DNA of 42,998 nucleotides from JAWABC01 sp043810595 (GCA_043810595.1 JBDRNX010000009.1:1-42998); one strand, 5' to 3'; counted from the stretch's first letter, positions 32,938-41,479 are shown. Program-made: numbers and translations. The notes: generated from the sequence alone by a model not told the origin.

Positions 32938-33510
32938 ATGGGAAAAATGGAGGATGAATTTGATAAAGAGGTGAAAGACCTAAAAGAATACATAGCACTG
33001 GCAACAGTCGACGCAGAAAACTACCAGAAAACAAACCTACTTCTCGTCAAGCACTTAACAAAGGACGAAAAAATACCGGGAGTTTACGTAACGCTAAACA
33101 AACCCTTCGAGGTTATGAAAAAAGAATTCGAAAAGACAGGCATAAACACAAAACTGATAATATTCATAGATGCTGTCACGAAAACATCAGGCGGAAAAAT
33201 AGAAAAAACAAAAAACTGCCTGTTCATAGGAAACCCGGAAAATCTGAGCGACATATCACTAGCCATGGACCAAGCAGTAAGGGCCCTGCCGGGAGACGGA
33301 AGATTCCTGTTCTTTGACTCCCTTAGCACACTCCTCATGTACAACCAGGTGGAAACAGTAGCCAGATTCATACACTTCCTTGCAGGAAAAATGAGGGTGT
33401 GGAAAGTGAGAGGGATAATAGTATCCCTGAAAAAAACAGACAAGGAGCTTATAGACCAGTTAAGCCAATTTTGCGACGTGGTAATAGACTTGACAGGTGA
33501 GAAAAAATGA
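32938..33510 (+). CDS. Degenerate RecA/KaiC-like protein 1 (no P-loop)
   Basis: From ATG 32938 (TATA CTTAAATA at 32905-32912) the protein has 190 residues. It keeps the order of a RAD55-like domain: 'PGVYVTLNKPFEVMKKEFEK' corresponds to the 'GIYVTFEE' strand and helix, 'RFLFFDSLSTLLMYN' to Walker B, and 'VRGIIVSLKKTD' to the next strand. At the Walker A position it reads DAENYQKT, so the Lys-Thr remains but the glycines are gone. It probably binds ATP poorly or not at all and may be a structural partner of the true ATPases. First gene of a four-gene operon in which every junction is an ATGA overlap. Confidence 0.8.
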   Translation: MGKMEDEFDKEVKDLKEYIALATVDAENYQKTNLLLVKHLTKDEKIPGVYVTLNKPFEVMKKEFEKTGINTKLIIFIDAVTKTSGGKIEKTKNCLFIGNPENLSDISLAMDQAVRALPGDGRFLFFDSLSTLLMYNQVETVARFIHFLAGKMRVWKVRGIIVSLKKTDKELIDQLSQFCDVVIDLTGEKK

Positions 33511-33938
33511 ACAGCGGAATGAAATATGTAACAGGCATAACAGCAATATTCCTTGGACTAATAACAATCATGTGGATAATAAAACAAGCAGACCTGATAG
33601 CAGGAATAGTATCGCTGACATTCGGAATAATGGCAATAATATGGTGCTACAGAGCAAGAAAATCGCTATCACCAGGCTCATCGCTCAGAGAATACTCCCT
33701 GTACTTCATCATATGCCTCATATTCATAGTAGCGTTCTCAGTAGTACTAACCGCAGAAAGATTCTTCGTAAGAACAGGCGCAGGCACGATGTTGGTGTAC
33801 TTAGAATACACTCTGCTAACATTAGCTTATCTAACATTCGTCACGGCAGCGTTCAAGATGTGGAACATAGGACAAGAATTCGGCTTTGAAAAGGAATCCG
33901 CAGAGATAAGAAAGGCTATGAAAAAAAAGAAAAAATGA
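33507..33938 (+). CDS. Small membrane protein (4 TM)
   Basis: The 143-residue protein has four hydrophobic segments (about 6-24, 28-47, 63-82 and 91-114) and a C-terminal cytoplasmic tail rich in Lys and Glu ending 'KKKKK'. I do not recognise a family. Both ends overlap neighbouring genes by ATGA, so it is made together with the degenerate RecA-like proteins. It may anchor them to the membrane through the charged tail (inference). Confidence 0.78.
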   Translation: MNSGMKYVTGITAIFLGLITIMWIIKQADLIAGIVSLTFGIMAIIWCYRARKSLSPGSSLREYSLYFIICLIFIVAFSVVLTAERFFVRTGAGTMLVYLEYTLLTLAYLTFVTAAFKMWNIGQEFGFEKESAEIRKAMKKKKK

Positions 33939-34921
33939 GAAGATATATCTTACTTATTCTCATCATAATATTTTCTTCAGTCATATACGCAGAAACAAAA
34001 ACAGCAGAAAAACTAAACATAGGGTCACAAGAAACTGTCTACGGAAAAACCCTTACTATTCTTGACGCAGCAGCAGACGGAAGCGTGAAGGTAGAAGTAG
34101 ACGGCAAGAAAGGAGTGATAACCTACGGCGATTACTCAACAGAAATCAACGGAATGAGACTTCTCATAACAAACTACACATACATAGACGAAACATTCGT
34201 ACAGATAACCATGGAGATAACAGTAGAAGCAAGCTGCGGTGACGGCGTATGTAATACAAACCTGTCAGAAACCAACGAAAGCTGCTGCACAGACTGCGGC
34301 TGCACGACAGGCACCTGCATAAGCAACGTATGCAGGATAGCAGAATGCGACGAAGACAAAGAATGCGATGACAACAACAAGTGCACAACAGACACGTGCA
34401 ACGTAGAAAAAAAATGCGAACACACACAGCTGACAGAATGCAAGAGTGATGACGGATGCTGCCCTGAAGGATGCAACAACGAAAACGACAACGACTGCGA
34501 AGCACAAATAGAACAACCACAGGGAGAGTGCCAAAACGACCAGGATTGTGAGGACAACAACGCATGCACCACAGACAAATGCGAAGGAGAGCCAAAGGCA
34601 TGCACACACGAAACAACAGAGGGATGCGACTACAAAGGGAAATGCTACAAGGTAACAGAAAGGGCTGAAAACGTGTACTGCACAGAAGAAGGCATGAAAC
34701 AACAAAAAGAAAACCAGCAAAGCTGCGACAACAACTACGAATGCCTTGAAAACGCGTGCACAAAAAACCTCTGCGGAAAAGAATCAAAAAAAGGAATGTA
34801 CATAGGAACACTCGTGGCAGTACTAACATTCCTCACGCTGGTGTTTATGGGATACAGCCTATTCAAGAAGAAAAACAAAGAGCAAGATTTAAATCCCCCC
34901 CTACATTCTGACAACACATGA
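33935..34921 (+). CDS. Cys-rich secreted protein with C-terminal membrane anchor
   Basis: The 328-residue protein has a signal peptide (about 3-19) and then a small beta domain (about 25-100, 'LNIGSQETVYGKTLTIL' to 'VQITMEITVE') of the kind found in archaeal surface proteins. A long Cys-rich region of about 170 residues holds short repeats such as 'CGDGVCNTNLSETNESCC' and 'DNNKCTTDTC' / 'DNNACTTDKC'. One membrane helix (about 290-310) and a short basic tail end it. More than thirty Cys imply many disulfides outside the cell. Operon overlaps (ATGA) join it to the membrane protein upstream and a degenerate RecA-like protein downstream. Possibly a surface receptor or sensor. Confidence 0.82.
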   Translation: MRRYILLILIIIFSSVIYAETKTAEKLNIGSQETVYGKTLTILDAAADGSVKVEVDGKKGVITYGDYSTEINGMRLLITNYTYIDETFVQITMEITVEASCGDGVCNTNLSETNESCCTDCGCTTGTCISNVCRIAECDEDKECDDNNKCTTDTCNVEKKCEHTQLTECKSDDGCCPEGCNNENDNDCEAQIEQPQGECQNDQDCEDNNACTTDKCEGEPKACTHETTEGCDYKGKCYKVTERAENVYCTEEGMKQQKENQQSCDNNYECLENACTKNLCGKESKKGMYIGTLVAVLTFLTLVFMGYSLFKKKNKEQDLNPPLHSDNT

Positions 34922-35463
34922 AAAACATAGAAGAAGAACTAAAAGCACTCCCGGAAAAATTCATAGCACTAGTCGTAATCCCGGCAGACAAAATGGAAGA
35001 GGTAAGCATAGAAGTTCTCAACGCGCTAACAAAAAAATACAGAGCAGGAAGCTACATAACAGTAAACAGACCGTACAAAAACATGGTTAAAATCATGGAA
35101 TCAAAAAACATAAACGAAAGGAATTTGTTCTTCATAGACTGCATAACAGACTACTTGAGGGAAAAAGAAGCGATAGTAAGGAATTGCTACTTCGTAGACT
35201 CACCAACAGACCTCACTGAGATAGGAATAGCCCTAGACCCCCTACTCAAAGACAAAATACACCAATTCCTCATACTAGATTCAGTTGACACGCTAAAAAT
35301 ATACAACAACACAGAATCCGTAATAAAATTCACGCACTTCCTAACAGGCAAATTAAGGATACACGACATGAGCGGAATATTCTTGATGGTGGACGAGAAA
35401 TCTGACGAAAAATTCGTACACCAACTGGGCCAGTTCTGTGACAAGGTAATACACCTAGACTAG
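34918..35463 (+). CDS. Degenerate RecA/KaiC-like protein 2 (no P-loop)
   Basis: The 181-residue protein is clearly related to the one at 32938: 'AGSYITVNRPYKNMVKIMES', 'RNLFFIDCITDYLREKEA', 'QFLILDSVDTLKIYN' (Walker B-like) and 'FTHFLTGKLRIHDMSGIFLM' align with its partner segment by segment. At the Walker A position it reads 'IPADKMEEVS', without the Lys-Thr, so ATP binding is even less likely. Its ATG overlaps the stop of the Cys-rich protein gene. It ends 9 nt inside the convergent cca gene. The two paralogues enclose a membrane and a surface protein, pointing to a four-part complex (inference). Confidence 0.8.
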   Translation: MKNIEEELKALPEKFIALVVIPADKMEEVSIEVLNALTKKYRAGSYITVNRPYKNMVKIMESKNINERNLFFIDCITDYLREKEAIVRNCYFVDSPTDLTEIGIALDPLLKDKIHQFLILDSVDTLKIYNNTESVIKFTHFLTGKLRIHDMSGIFLMVDEKSDEKFVHQLGQFCDKVIHLD

Positions 35464-36675
35464 AATCCTAACTGACTTGACCCATAACTTAAGGTTTTCA
35501 TCCTTAATCAGATTCTTTGAAAAAGAGGAAGCGTCCCTGAACCTTCTCGGAATTTTAGCACACAACCTGCCCCTGTCCTCGTAAACTGCATACTTCCTGT
35601 TCTTCTCCCTGAACCTTGAAGAGTGCCTCTGCTGAGAAGCCTTCGGACCGACATGGATTTTGAATTCCGGAAGCAAACCAGGGTTAACTATTAAATAAAA
35701 AAAAGCATTCCCATCCCAATACCAAGAAGAGTCATAAACGGTGAAACCCTCCCTAAGGAAGAGATTACGTATGTAGTTGAAAGCCTTCAGGAGCTTTGCG
35801 CCAACAACATCCTCCTTACCCTTAAGGGGAACAGCCTCGAAAACAACCAAGGACTTGCCCTTGGCCTTCTTCTTCAAATCATCTAAGCTGAACTCCTTCC
35901 TGACAAAGAAATCCTCAGAGGGGCTGCTCAAAAATTTCTTGGCAGCAGCAATCAGCTTATCGTACTGCTCCCTGCCAAGAGCAGCGGCAGCATTCCTGTC
36001 AGCCTGAACTGGATCAATCAGGATTAACGGAGACTGAGTTTTTGCACGATTGAGCTCAACACCGTGCTTCATAACATCTATGTGTTCCTTTTGCTTCCAA
36101 TTGGCAACGGCTTTAACAAAATTCTTAAAAGAGCCGTAATAAATCACAAGAATCTCAAGAACATAACCAGAAAAACCTCTGATGTATGATTCTGCACCAT
36201 AACAAGACTGAGCACGACAAAAAGCCTTGGCAAGCCTTATGTCATCAGCAAGCTTTGCATGCTTCCTAACCCAAACCGTGTGCAAGGGACTTATGTCGGT
36301 GATGTTAACAGCTTCACTTGCTTTCTTAATATCGAGAATAGGGACGATCTCAAAGGTGAACTTATCTTTGTTAATGCGAAAATAATCACGCGAGCCGTGA
36401 AGGACTAAAACCTTGGAAAACTTCTTCTTCAACTCCTTAGCAAGAACCTTGGAAATGTCCTTATCCCTACACCTCTTCAAATCAAACTTAACGTAAATGT
36501 CAACGTCATGAGTGCCTTTCATCCAGGTGCCCTTGGCGCCAGAGCCGCCGAGAATAACCTTAGCATCCCTAACCTTAATCTTTTTCATAACCTCATCAGA
36601 AATCCTCTTAACAAAAAGCTCCTCCTCACTAGTGGGCTTAATCCTCCCAAGAACTTTTTTCAAAACCTGATCCAT
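35455..36675 (-). CDS. cca: CCA-adding enzyme (archaeal class I tRNA nucleotidyltransferase)
   Basis: The 406-residue protein has the archaeal CCA-enzyme head domain: 'GGSGAKGTWMKGTHDVDIYV' at about 43-62 with catalytic Asp57 and Asp59, and a third acidic strand 'FEIVPILDI'. The central region contains 'HTVWVRKHAKLADDIRLAK' and 'RGFSGYVLEILVIYYG', both typical. It adds or repairs CCA at tRNA 3' ends; neither tRNA in this window encodes CCA. The start follows a TATA box (TTTATATTA, 36697-36705) centred 26 nt upstream, giving a leaderless message. Confidence 0.97.
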   Translation of the reverse strand: MDQVLKKVLGRIKPTSEEELFVKRISDEVMKKIKVRDAKVILGGSGAKGTWMKGTHDVDIYVKFDLKRCRDKDISKVLAKELKKKFSKVLVLHGSRDYFRINKDKFTFEIVPILDIKKASEAVNITDISPLHTVWVRKHAKLADDIRLAKAFCRAQSCYGAESYIRGFSGYVLEILVIYYGSFKNFVKAVANWKQKEHIDVMKHGVELNRAKTQSPLILIDPVQADRNAAAALGREQYDKLIAAAKKFLSSPSEDFFVRKEFSLDDLKKKAKGKSLVVFEAVPLKGKEDVVGAKLLKAFNYIRNLFLREGFTVYDSSWYWDGNAFFYLIVNPGLLPEFKIHVGPKASQQRHSSRFREKNRKYAVYEDRGRLCAKIPRRFRDASSFSKNLIKDENLKLWVKSVRILV

Positions 36676-36716
36676 AAAGATGAAAAAAATAAGTGCTAAT
36701 ATAAAGCTTTTGGTGA

Positions 36717-37601
36717 TTACAACTTCTTTATTTTAGCAACGAAAAAACCCTCGGTATCGTTATCCTGAGGCCAAAGGCGCAAGCATTTCTTTATTTCAGG
36801 ATCATAAACGTTGCCCTCAAACTCCAAAACAGGAGGACTGGACTTTATTTCAAGACTGATTTTCTGCAGCTTAGCATCATCATGCTTTTTTAACAAACTA
36901 TCAACAACACCTTCGTCCTCCTCAGGCTCCAAGGTGCAGGTGGAATAAACAATAGTGCCACCAGGCTTCAGGACGTTAAAAGCAGTGCCAAGAAGCTGTC
37001 TTTGTATCCCGGCCATCTGCCTGACAAAATTAGGATTCCACCAGCCAACAGTCTTCGGCGATTTCCTGATAGTGCCGATTCCTGAGCAAGGAGCATCAAC
37101 AAGTATCTTGTCAAACTGGGTCTTGAACCACCTCCCTTCCATCAGGGTCATCACAACGTTAGAAACACCACAACGCTGCAGGTTCATACTCAAAGGCTTC
37201 AACCTCGAAATAGAATTATCATTAGCAACAATCAGGCCTTTGTTCTTCATCATGGCAGCAATCTGGGTGGTCTTAGAACCGGGAGAAGCGCACATGTCAA
37301 GAACCAAGTCAGAAGACCTCGCATCAAGAACAGCAGGAGGAATCATCGAGGCAGCCTCCTGCAGGTAAATGTAACCAAGAAAATGCTCAAAGGTGTTGCC
37401 AATCGCCCTGCCCTCAACAAAAAAACCAACATCACACCAAGGCACAGGCTTCAAGTCAAAACGCTTCCCCACCTCAGCAACAGAGGTCTTGATGGTGTTA
37501 ACACGGATGGACTTCCTCAAGGGCTTTTCAGAAAACTCTACGAACTTGTCTATATCAGTCAGTTTTTCATACCTTTCCAGAAACTTCTTCTTCCACTCCA
37601 T
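36717..37601 (-). CDS. RNA cytosine-C5 methyltransferase (NSUN/Trm4/RsmB family)
   Basis: The 294-residue protein has an N-terminal RNA-binding part with 'SIRVNTIKTS' and a methyltransferase core. Motif I is 'VLDMCASPGSKTTQIA' (about 100-115), motif IV DAPCSG carries Cys172, and motif VI 'YSTCTLEPEEDE' carries the nucleophile Cys222. The C-terminal 'LWPQDNDTEGFFVAKIKK' is typical. The short single-domain form resembles the archaeal tRNA m5C (C48/C49) methyltransferase, though an rRNA target cannot be excluded. The TATA palindrome 20 nt upstream is shared with the divergent aminopeptidase gene. Leaderless start. Confidence 0.95.
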   Translation of the reverse strand: MEWKKKFLERYEKLTDIDKFVEFSEKPLRKSIRVNTIKTSVAEVGKRFDLKPVPWCDVGFFVEGRAIGNTFEHFLGYIYLQEAASMIPPAVLDARSSDLVLDMCASPGSKTTQIAAMMKNKGLIVANDNSISRLKPLSMNLQRCGVSNVVMTLMEGRWFKTQFDKILVDAPCSGIGTIRKSPKTVGWWNPNFVRQMAGIQRQLLGTAFNVLKPGGTIVYSTCTLEPEEDEGVVDSLLKKHDDAKLQKISLEIKSSPPVLEFEGNVYDPEIKKCLRLWPQDNDTEGFFVAKIKKL

Positions 37602-37620
37602 GAAAAAGCAGTATAAAATA

Positions 37621-37632
37621 ATATTTAAATAT
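37621..37632. promoter_or_regulatory. Shared palindromic TATA box of two divergent genes
   Basis: ATATTTAAATAT is a perfect 12-bp palindrome in the 52-nt gap between the starts at 37601 (minus) and 37654 (plus). Its centre is about 26 nt from one start and about 27 nt from the other, so the same box is at the right distance for leaderless transcripts in both directions. No second TATA box is evident. Direction would be decided by flanking BRE bases. Confidence 0.6.
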
Positions 37633-37653
37633 CTTTACATTAAAAATAATGTA

Positions 37654-38742
37654 ATGCATTCTGACGAACTGATAAGGTGGATGAGGGATAAGAACCTGAC
37701 AAGCATAGCAAAAACACAGGTTCCGCAACTAAAAAACGTCATAATAAACTCCCTGAACATAAGGAGAGAAGGCGTTCTAATAATAGGGGACTACGGCCAG
37801 CCAGGCAACCTCTGCGCTCCGATACTGGCAGCAGGATACTACATGGCAACACAAAGCCTCGGACTGAATACAGTACTTGTGATGCAGGGGGTAAAAGACA
37901 GGAGCACGCAAGCGGACAGCAGCGTGAAATACCTACTTGAAAAACTAAAAAAAGAAAATGCGATAATACTAAGCCTGTCAAACAGGCTCGGAAAGCTTGG
38001 AGAGTTGGGAAACATCAGGGGATGGATAAAAAAGAGGAAGCACAAATACCTCATAACAACAGGACTCATAGGGCTGAGAACAGAACAAACATATGCCTTA
38101 GCGGACTCGATAAACATAAACTACAAAAAAATAGCAAAAGTGGGAGAGAAAATAAAACAAGAACTGGACTGGGCAAGGGAAATAAGGATAATAACACTCA
38201 GCGGAACAAACCTCAAAGTTGACGTGACAGGGCACAAAGCACTATCAAACACAGGCTACGTGAAGGAACAGGGCAGCGGAGGCAACATACCAGCAGGAGA
38301 GGTTTACATAGCACCAACAAAACACGGAGTGGACGGACAGGTGGTAATAGACGGAAGCTCAAGACACAAACACGGCACGATGCTGATAAACAAGCCAATA
38401 AAGGTAACGATAAGCAGGGGAATGATAACAAAAGTAGAAGGAGGGGAAGAAGCAAAAATATTACAGAACTCAATAGACTGGATAAAAAACAGGGTAAGAC
38501 AACCAAGCAGCGCAAGCATGATAGGAGAACTGGGGATAGGAATAAACCCCAGAGCAAAAATAATAGGAGCAACAATAGTGGACGAGAAAGCTTACGGAAC
38601 AGCACATCTCGGGATAGGAGGCAATTACTGGTTTGGGGGACACGTTTTTTCCTCCTTACACCTAGACCAGGTATTCAGGAACCCCATAATAATGGTCGAT
38701 GGCAAGGAGCTGAAGATGCCGAGAAGGAACGAGCTTGAATAA
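37654..38742 (+). CDS. M29-like aminopeptidase (AmpS/aminopeptidase T family)
   Basis: The 362-residue protein has an N-terminal alpha/beta domain and a C-terminal metal-binding domain with 'NIPAGEVYIAPTKHGVDGQV' (Glu ligand in PAGEV), 'IGELGIGINPRA' (second Glu region) and 'GTAHLGIGGNYWFGG' plus 'SSLHLDQV' (His ligands). These match the COG2309 group, which includes aminopeptidase T and related dioxygenases; peptidase activity is the more likely. The open frame extends upstream to 37393, but that would overlap the methyltransferase gene and lie upstream of the promoter, so ATG 37654 is chosen. Probable role: release of N-terminal residues in peptide recycling. Confidence 0.88.
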   Translation: MHSDELIRWMRDKNLTSIAKTQVPQLKNVIINSLNIRREGVLIIGDYGQPGNLCAPILAAGYYMATQSLGLNTVLVMQGVKDRSTQADSSVKYLLEKLKKENAIILSLSNRLGKLGELGNIRGWIKKRKHKYLITTGLIGLRTEQTYALADSININYKKIAKVGEKIKQELDWAREIRIITLSGTNLKVDVTGHKALSNTGYVKEQGSGGNIPAGEVYIAPTKHGVDGQVVIDGSSRHKHGTMLINKPIKVTISRGMITKVEGGEEAKILQNSIDWIKNRVRQPSSASMIGELGIGINPRAKIIGATIVDEKAYGTAHLGIGGNYWFGGHVFSSLHLDQVFRNPIIMVDGKELKMPRRNELE

Positions 38743-38791
38743 CTTCTCCAAATCAGAAATGTTTTTATATGATTAGGGGTTGTAAGTTCAT

Positions 38792-39544
38792 ATGGTATCA
38801 TGGGAGTACATAGCAATCGGCATCGCAGTATTCATATTTTTCGCAGGTATAAGAATAATAAACCAATACGAGAGAGGGGTAAAGTTCAGGCTCGGCAGAT
38901 TTGTAGGAGTACTACAGCCTGGATTCAGATGGGTGATCCCGATAATCGAAAGGGTTGTAAAAATTGACATAAGGGTCATAACAGTAGACATCCCCTCACA
39001 GGAAGTCATGACGCAAGACAACGTACCGATAAAAGTCAACGGGGTGGTTTTCTTCAGAGTAATAAACGCTGACAAAGCAGTGCTCGAAGTCGAACAGTTC
39101 CTATACGCAGTCTCCCAACTCTCACAATCAGCCTTGAGGGACATGTGCGGAAAAGCAGAGCTAGACGCAGTCCTGGCAAAGAGAGAGGAGATAGGCAAAA
39201 AAATCAGAGAAGTCGTAGATAAAGAAACAGACCCGTGGGGACTGAAAGTGACTGACGTAAAAATAAAAGACATAGAACTGCCAGAAAACATGAAGAGGGC
39301 GATGGCTCACCAGGCAGAAGCCGAAAGGGACAGGAGAGCAAGAATAATACTCGCGGAAGCTGAAAAACAGGCAGCAGGAAGACTGCTTGATGCGGGAAAA
39401 ATCATCGACAAGTCACCATCAGCATTGAGACTGAGGCTTTACCAAACACTGTCAGACATCGCATCAGAGAAGAATTCCACCATAGTATTCCCCTTCCCAG
39501 AAGAAATGCTCGACGTGTTCAAGAAATTCTCAAGGAAAAAATAA
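38792..39544 (+). CDS. SPFH/band-7 membrane protein (slipin)
   Basis: The 250-residue protein has one N-terminal membrane helix (about 6-22), then the slipin/stomatin domain: 'YERGVKFRLGRFVGVLQPGF', 'VDIPSQEVMTQDNVPIKVNG' and 'DPWGLKVTDVKIKDIELPE', followed by a helical 'AMAHQAEAERDRRARIILAEAE' segment. It forms large rings or scaffolds on the inner face of the membrane. Many slipins are paired with NfeD or a membrane protease; no such partner is adjacent here. A TATA box TTTTATATGA at about 38763-38772 is centred 25 nt upstream of the ATG. Confidence 0.96.
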   Translation: MVSWEYIAIGIAVFIFFAGIRIINQYERGVKFRLGRFVGVLQPGFRWVIPIIERVVKIDIRVITVDIPSQEVMTQDNVPIKVNGVVFFRVINADKAVLEVEQFLYAVSQLSQSALRDMCGKAELDAVLAKREEIGKKIREVVDKETDPWGLKVTDVKIKDIELPENMKRAMAHQAEAERDRRARIILAEAEKQAAGRLLDAGKIIDKSPSALRLRLYQTLSDIASEKNSTIVFPFPEEMLDVFKKFSRKK

Positions 39545-40078
39545 TCACCTAGAAGCACGTGAAGACTGGGATTTAGACGGCCTCACTGAGCGCAACCTTT
39601 CCAAACGGATCAGATTCAGGAAATAAATCCAGTACACAGATATCATCAACAACAAAAAATTCTTCTTCGCACTAAAATACAGGCTGAACTCCTTGTACAG
39701 CACAGTGTTTGCAGGGATATAGGTTAAGGCATCCAGCACAACAGTGCTTGTGGTGTGGGTATTTACGTAGGCTGAAAACCAGAAAAAAAGGCTCCACAAT
39801 GCCTCAAAACCAGTTGCCATCACACAGAAAAACCCTAGGACGATAAGAAGGTCAAGCAAAACATTAGACATACGGAAAAAAAATCTCCTGTAATAATTCA
39901 ACAACAAAGCGAACAGCAGGAAGCCAGAGTACTGGAAGATTGTCACAGACTTAACCAAACCAAAAAACTCAAAACCTAAGCCGTAAAGCAGGTACATCAC
40001 CAAAGACAAGCACACAAACAGAGCCAACAAAATAATAATAAGAAGCATCAACTTTTTCTCCAAGTGCCGTGAAAACAT
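39545..40078 (-). CDS. Integral membrane protein (hypothetical, 177 aa)
   Basis: The protein has about five hydrophobic segments (about 10-32, 46-61, 71-98, 103-125 region and 139-157), a basic N terminus, and an Arg/Ser-rich C-terminal tail ('RSVRPSKSQSSRASR'). I do not recognise the family. A TATA box AATTATATATAC at about 40098-40110 is centred about 27 nt upstream of the ATG. The stop is directly adjacent to the stop of the convergent slipin gene. About 50 nt beyond its TATA box is the first copy of the TGCGCTGACGG motif. Confidence 0.7.
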   Translation of the reverse strand: MFSRHLEKKLMLLIIILLALFVCLSLVMYLLYGLGFEFFGLVKSVTIFQYSGFLLFALLLNYYRRFFFRMSNVLLDLLIVLGFFCVMATGFEALWSLFFWFSAYVNTHTTSTVVLDALTYIPANTVLYKEFSLYFSAKKNFLLLMISVYWIYFLNLIRLERLRSVRPSKSQSSRASR

Positions 40079-40157
40079 ACAAGTGTTCCATAAAAATCAG
40101 TATATATAATTTTCTGCGATAAGAAACAACCATTAAAAATACGCCTTCTGCAACAAA

Positions 40158-40170
40158 TGCGCTGACGGCG
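40158..40170. repeat. Short GC-rich repeat TGCGCTGACGGCG (copy 1 of 3)
   Basis: TGCGCTGACGGCG in an A-rich intergenic space between the membrane protein and the glycosyltransferase genes. Copies 2 and 3 are at 41480 and 42986; the three match at 12 of 13 bases. I saw no other copy in the rest of the window. Confidence 0.6.
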
Positions 40171-40215
40171 AACTGCAAAAAAATTTATTGAAAGGAATAA
40201 AAGCCCAACACACCA

Positions 40216-41418
40216 TTACTTCCTTTTCCCTAACTGTTCGTTTAAAATATTGATCCAGTTCATAAGGTGGGTGGTTATCAGAAAGTTTTGTCTAACATAT
40301 TCCTTGCCAAACTTCCCCATATCACCTCTCAGTTTTTCATCTTTTAACAATTTGATTATAGAATCTGTGAAACCATGCAAATTGGCAGGTTCTACCAAGA
40401 AACCATTTTTTCCATGCCTTATTTGATCTTTAATACCTCCAACATTACTTGCAACGACAGGAGTACCCTTCCACATCGCCTCGGTCACGGTCAAGCCAAA
40501 CCCCTCCCTTTTAGATTTCTGGATTACCACAGAAGCCGCTCTCTGTAATGCATTAACAAGCAGATCGTTCTGCTCGTTGATTAAGGTAACATCTTTTTTC
40601 TTGGCTATTTTTGAAATCTGTTTATAGACAATAGAACACTCAGGATCGTCCATAGCAACAGAACCAATCAAAACCAACTGGCAATTAACTTTCTGCCTCA
40701 CCTTTTTGAATATTTTTAGAACACCCATAGGGTCTTTGAAAATATCAAACCTCGAAACTTGCAGGATTATAGGTTTTCTCTGATTAATGCCATACTCCTC
40801 TAAACATCTGCAGACCATTCTTTCTGAAATGGGTTTATTCTTATTTGATAAGGGGTCGATAGAAGGCGGCATAACCTTCTGCTCAACGGACAATTCTTTT
40901 AGGAAGTTCTCACTCAACACAACCATGAGATCATACTTACGAATATACTTCCGAATGTAATTATACACATGCTTATTTGGCTGGCTTATATCTGTATGAC
41001 ACCGCCAAACCCAGGGCTGTTTTTTATTGTAAAAACTGATCAGGCCCAGAGGCTGCGTATCGTGGATAACCACGAGGTCATGATCTATGTGGGTAAAAGT
41101 TGAAAATTTTTTCAGATTTTCAATATACACCTTTTCTTTTGACGGGGTAAACCTGAAGGGTTCACCCTGTAAGGCATTTGTCAATTTTTTGGTGAGCTTA
41201 AAAAAATCAACAGAACCGTGTAAGATCCTCCACCCCGCATTAACACCCAACTCATTCATCAAAGGTATAAGCGAGTTCAGTATTTCCGCCACACCCCCTC
41301 CCTGGTATGTAGAGTTGATATTCAGGATGTGCTTGCCATAAAGGGGTTGTGATTGCTGGCGTAGTTTTTCAATAACGTCCTTACCGACAATTTTCTTATA
41401 TTTATTTAGAACTTTCAT
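40216..41418 (-). CDS. treT: Trehalose synthase-like glycosyltransferase (TreT type, GT4)
   Basis: The 400-residue GT-B enzyme has an N-terminal domain beginning 'ILNINSTYQGGGVAEILNSL', which is characteristic of TreT (trehalose glycosyltransferring synthase). 'WRILHGSVDFF', 'NALQGEPF' and 'WVWRCHTDIS' follow, and the donor domain has 'ILQVSRFDIFKDPMGVL' and the E-x7-E motif in 'REGFGLTVTEAMWKGTPVV'. TreT joins glucose from a nucleotide sugar to glucose to form trehalose, a stress protectant; related enzymes may use other acceptors, so the product is inferred. A strong ribosome binding site GGAGGTTG (41427-41434) sets the start. Its codon use (many T-ending codons) differs from the central gene set, suggesting acquisition. 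Confidence 0.88.
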   Translation of the reverse strand: MKVLNKYKKIVGKDVIEKLRQQSQPLYGKHILNINSTYQGGGVAEILNSLIPLMNELGVNAGWRILHGSVDFFKLTKKLTNALQGEPFRFTPSKEKVYIENLKKFSTFTHIDHDLVVIHDTQPLGLISFYNKKQPWVWRCHTDISQPNKHVYNYIRKYIRKYDLMVVLSENFLKELSVEQKVMPPSIDPLSNKNKPISERMVCRCLEEYGINQRKPIILQVSRFDIFKDPMGVLKIFKKVRQKVNCQLVLIGSVAMDDPECSIVYKQISKIAKKKDVTLINEQNDLLVNALQRAASVVIQKSKREGFGLTVTEAMWKGTPVVASNVGGIKDQIRHGKNGFLVEPANLHGFTDSIIKLLKDEKLRGDMGKFGKEYVRQNFLITTHLMNWINILNEQLGKRK

Positions 41419-41479
41419 CCTACCAGCAACCTCCTTTTTTTGTTATACTAAAAATGTGTAAGTGGAAGTATAAAAAACC

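Noticed and set aside
34164..34829. Antisense Cys/Leu-rich ORF opposite the Cys-rich surface gene
   Set aside because: Its composition is the mirror of the Cys-rich codons, and the plus-strand gene has ATGA coupling on both sides.
37393..37653. Long N-terminal extension of the M29-like aminopeptidase frame (449 aa)
   Set aside because: It overlaps the opposite methyltransferase gene and lies upstream of the TATA box. The protein family and promoter fit ATG 37654.
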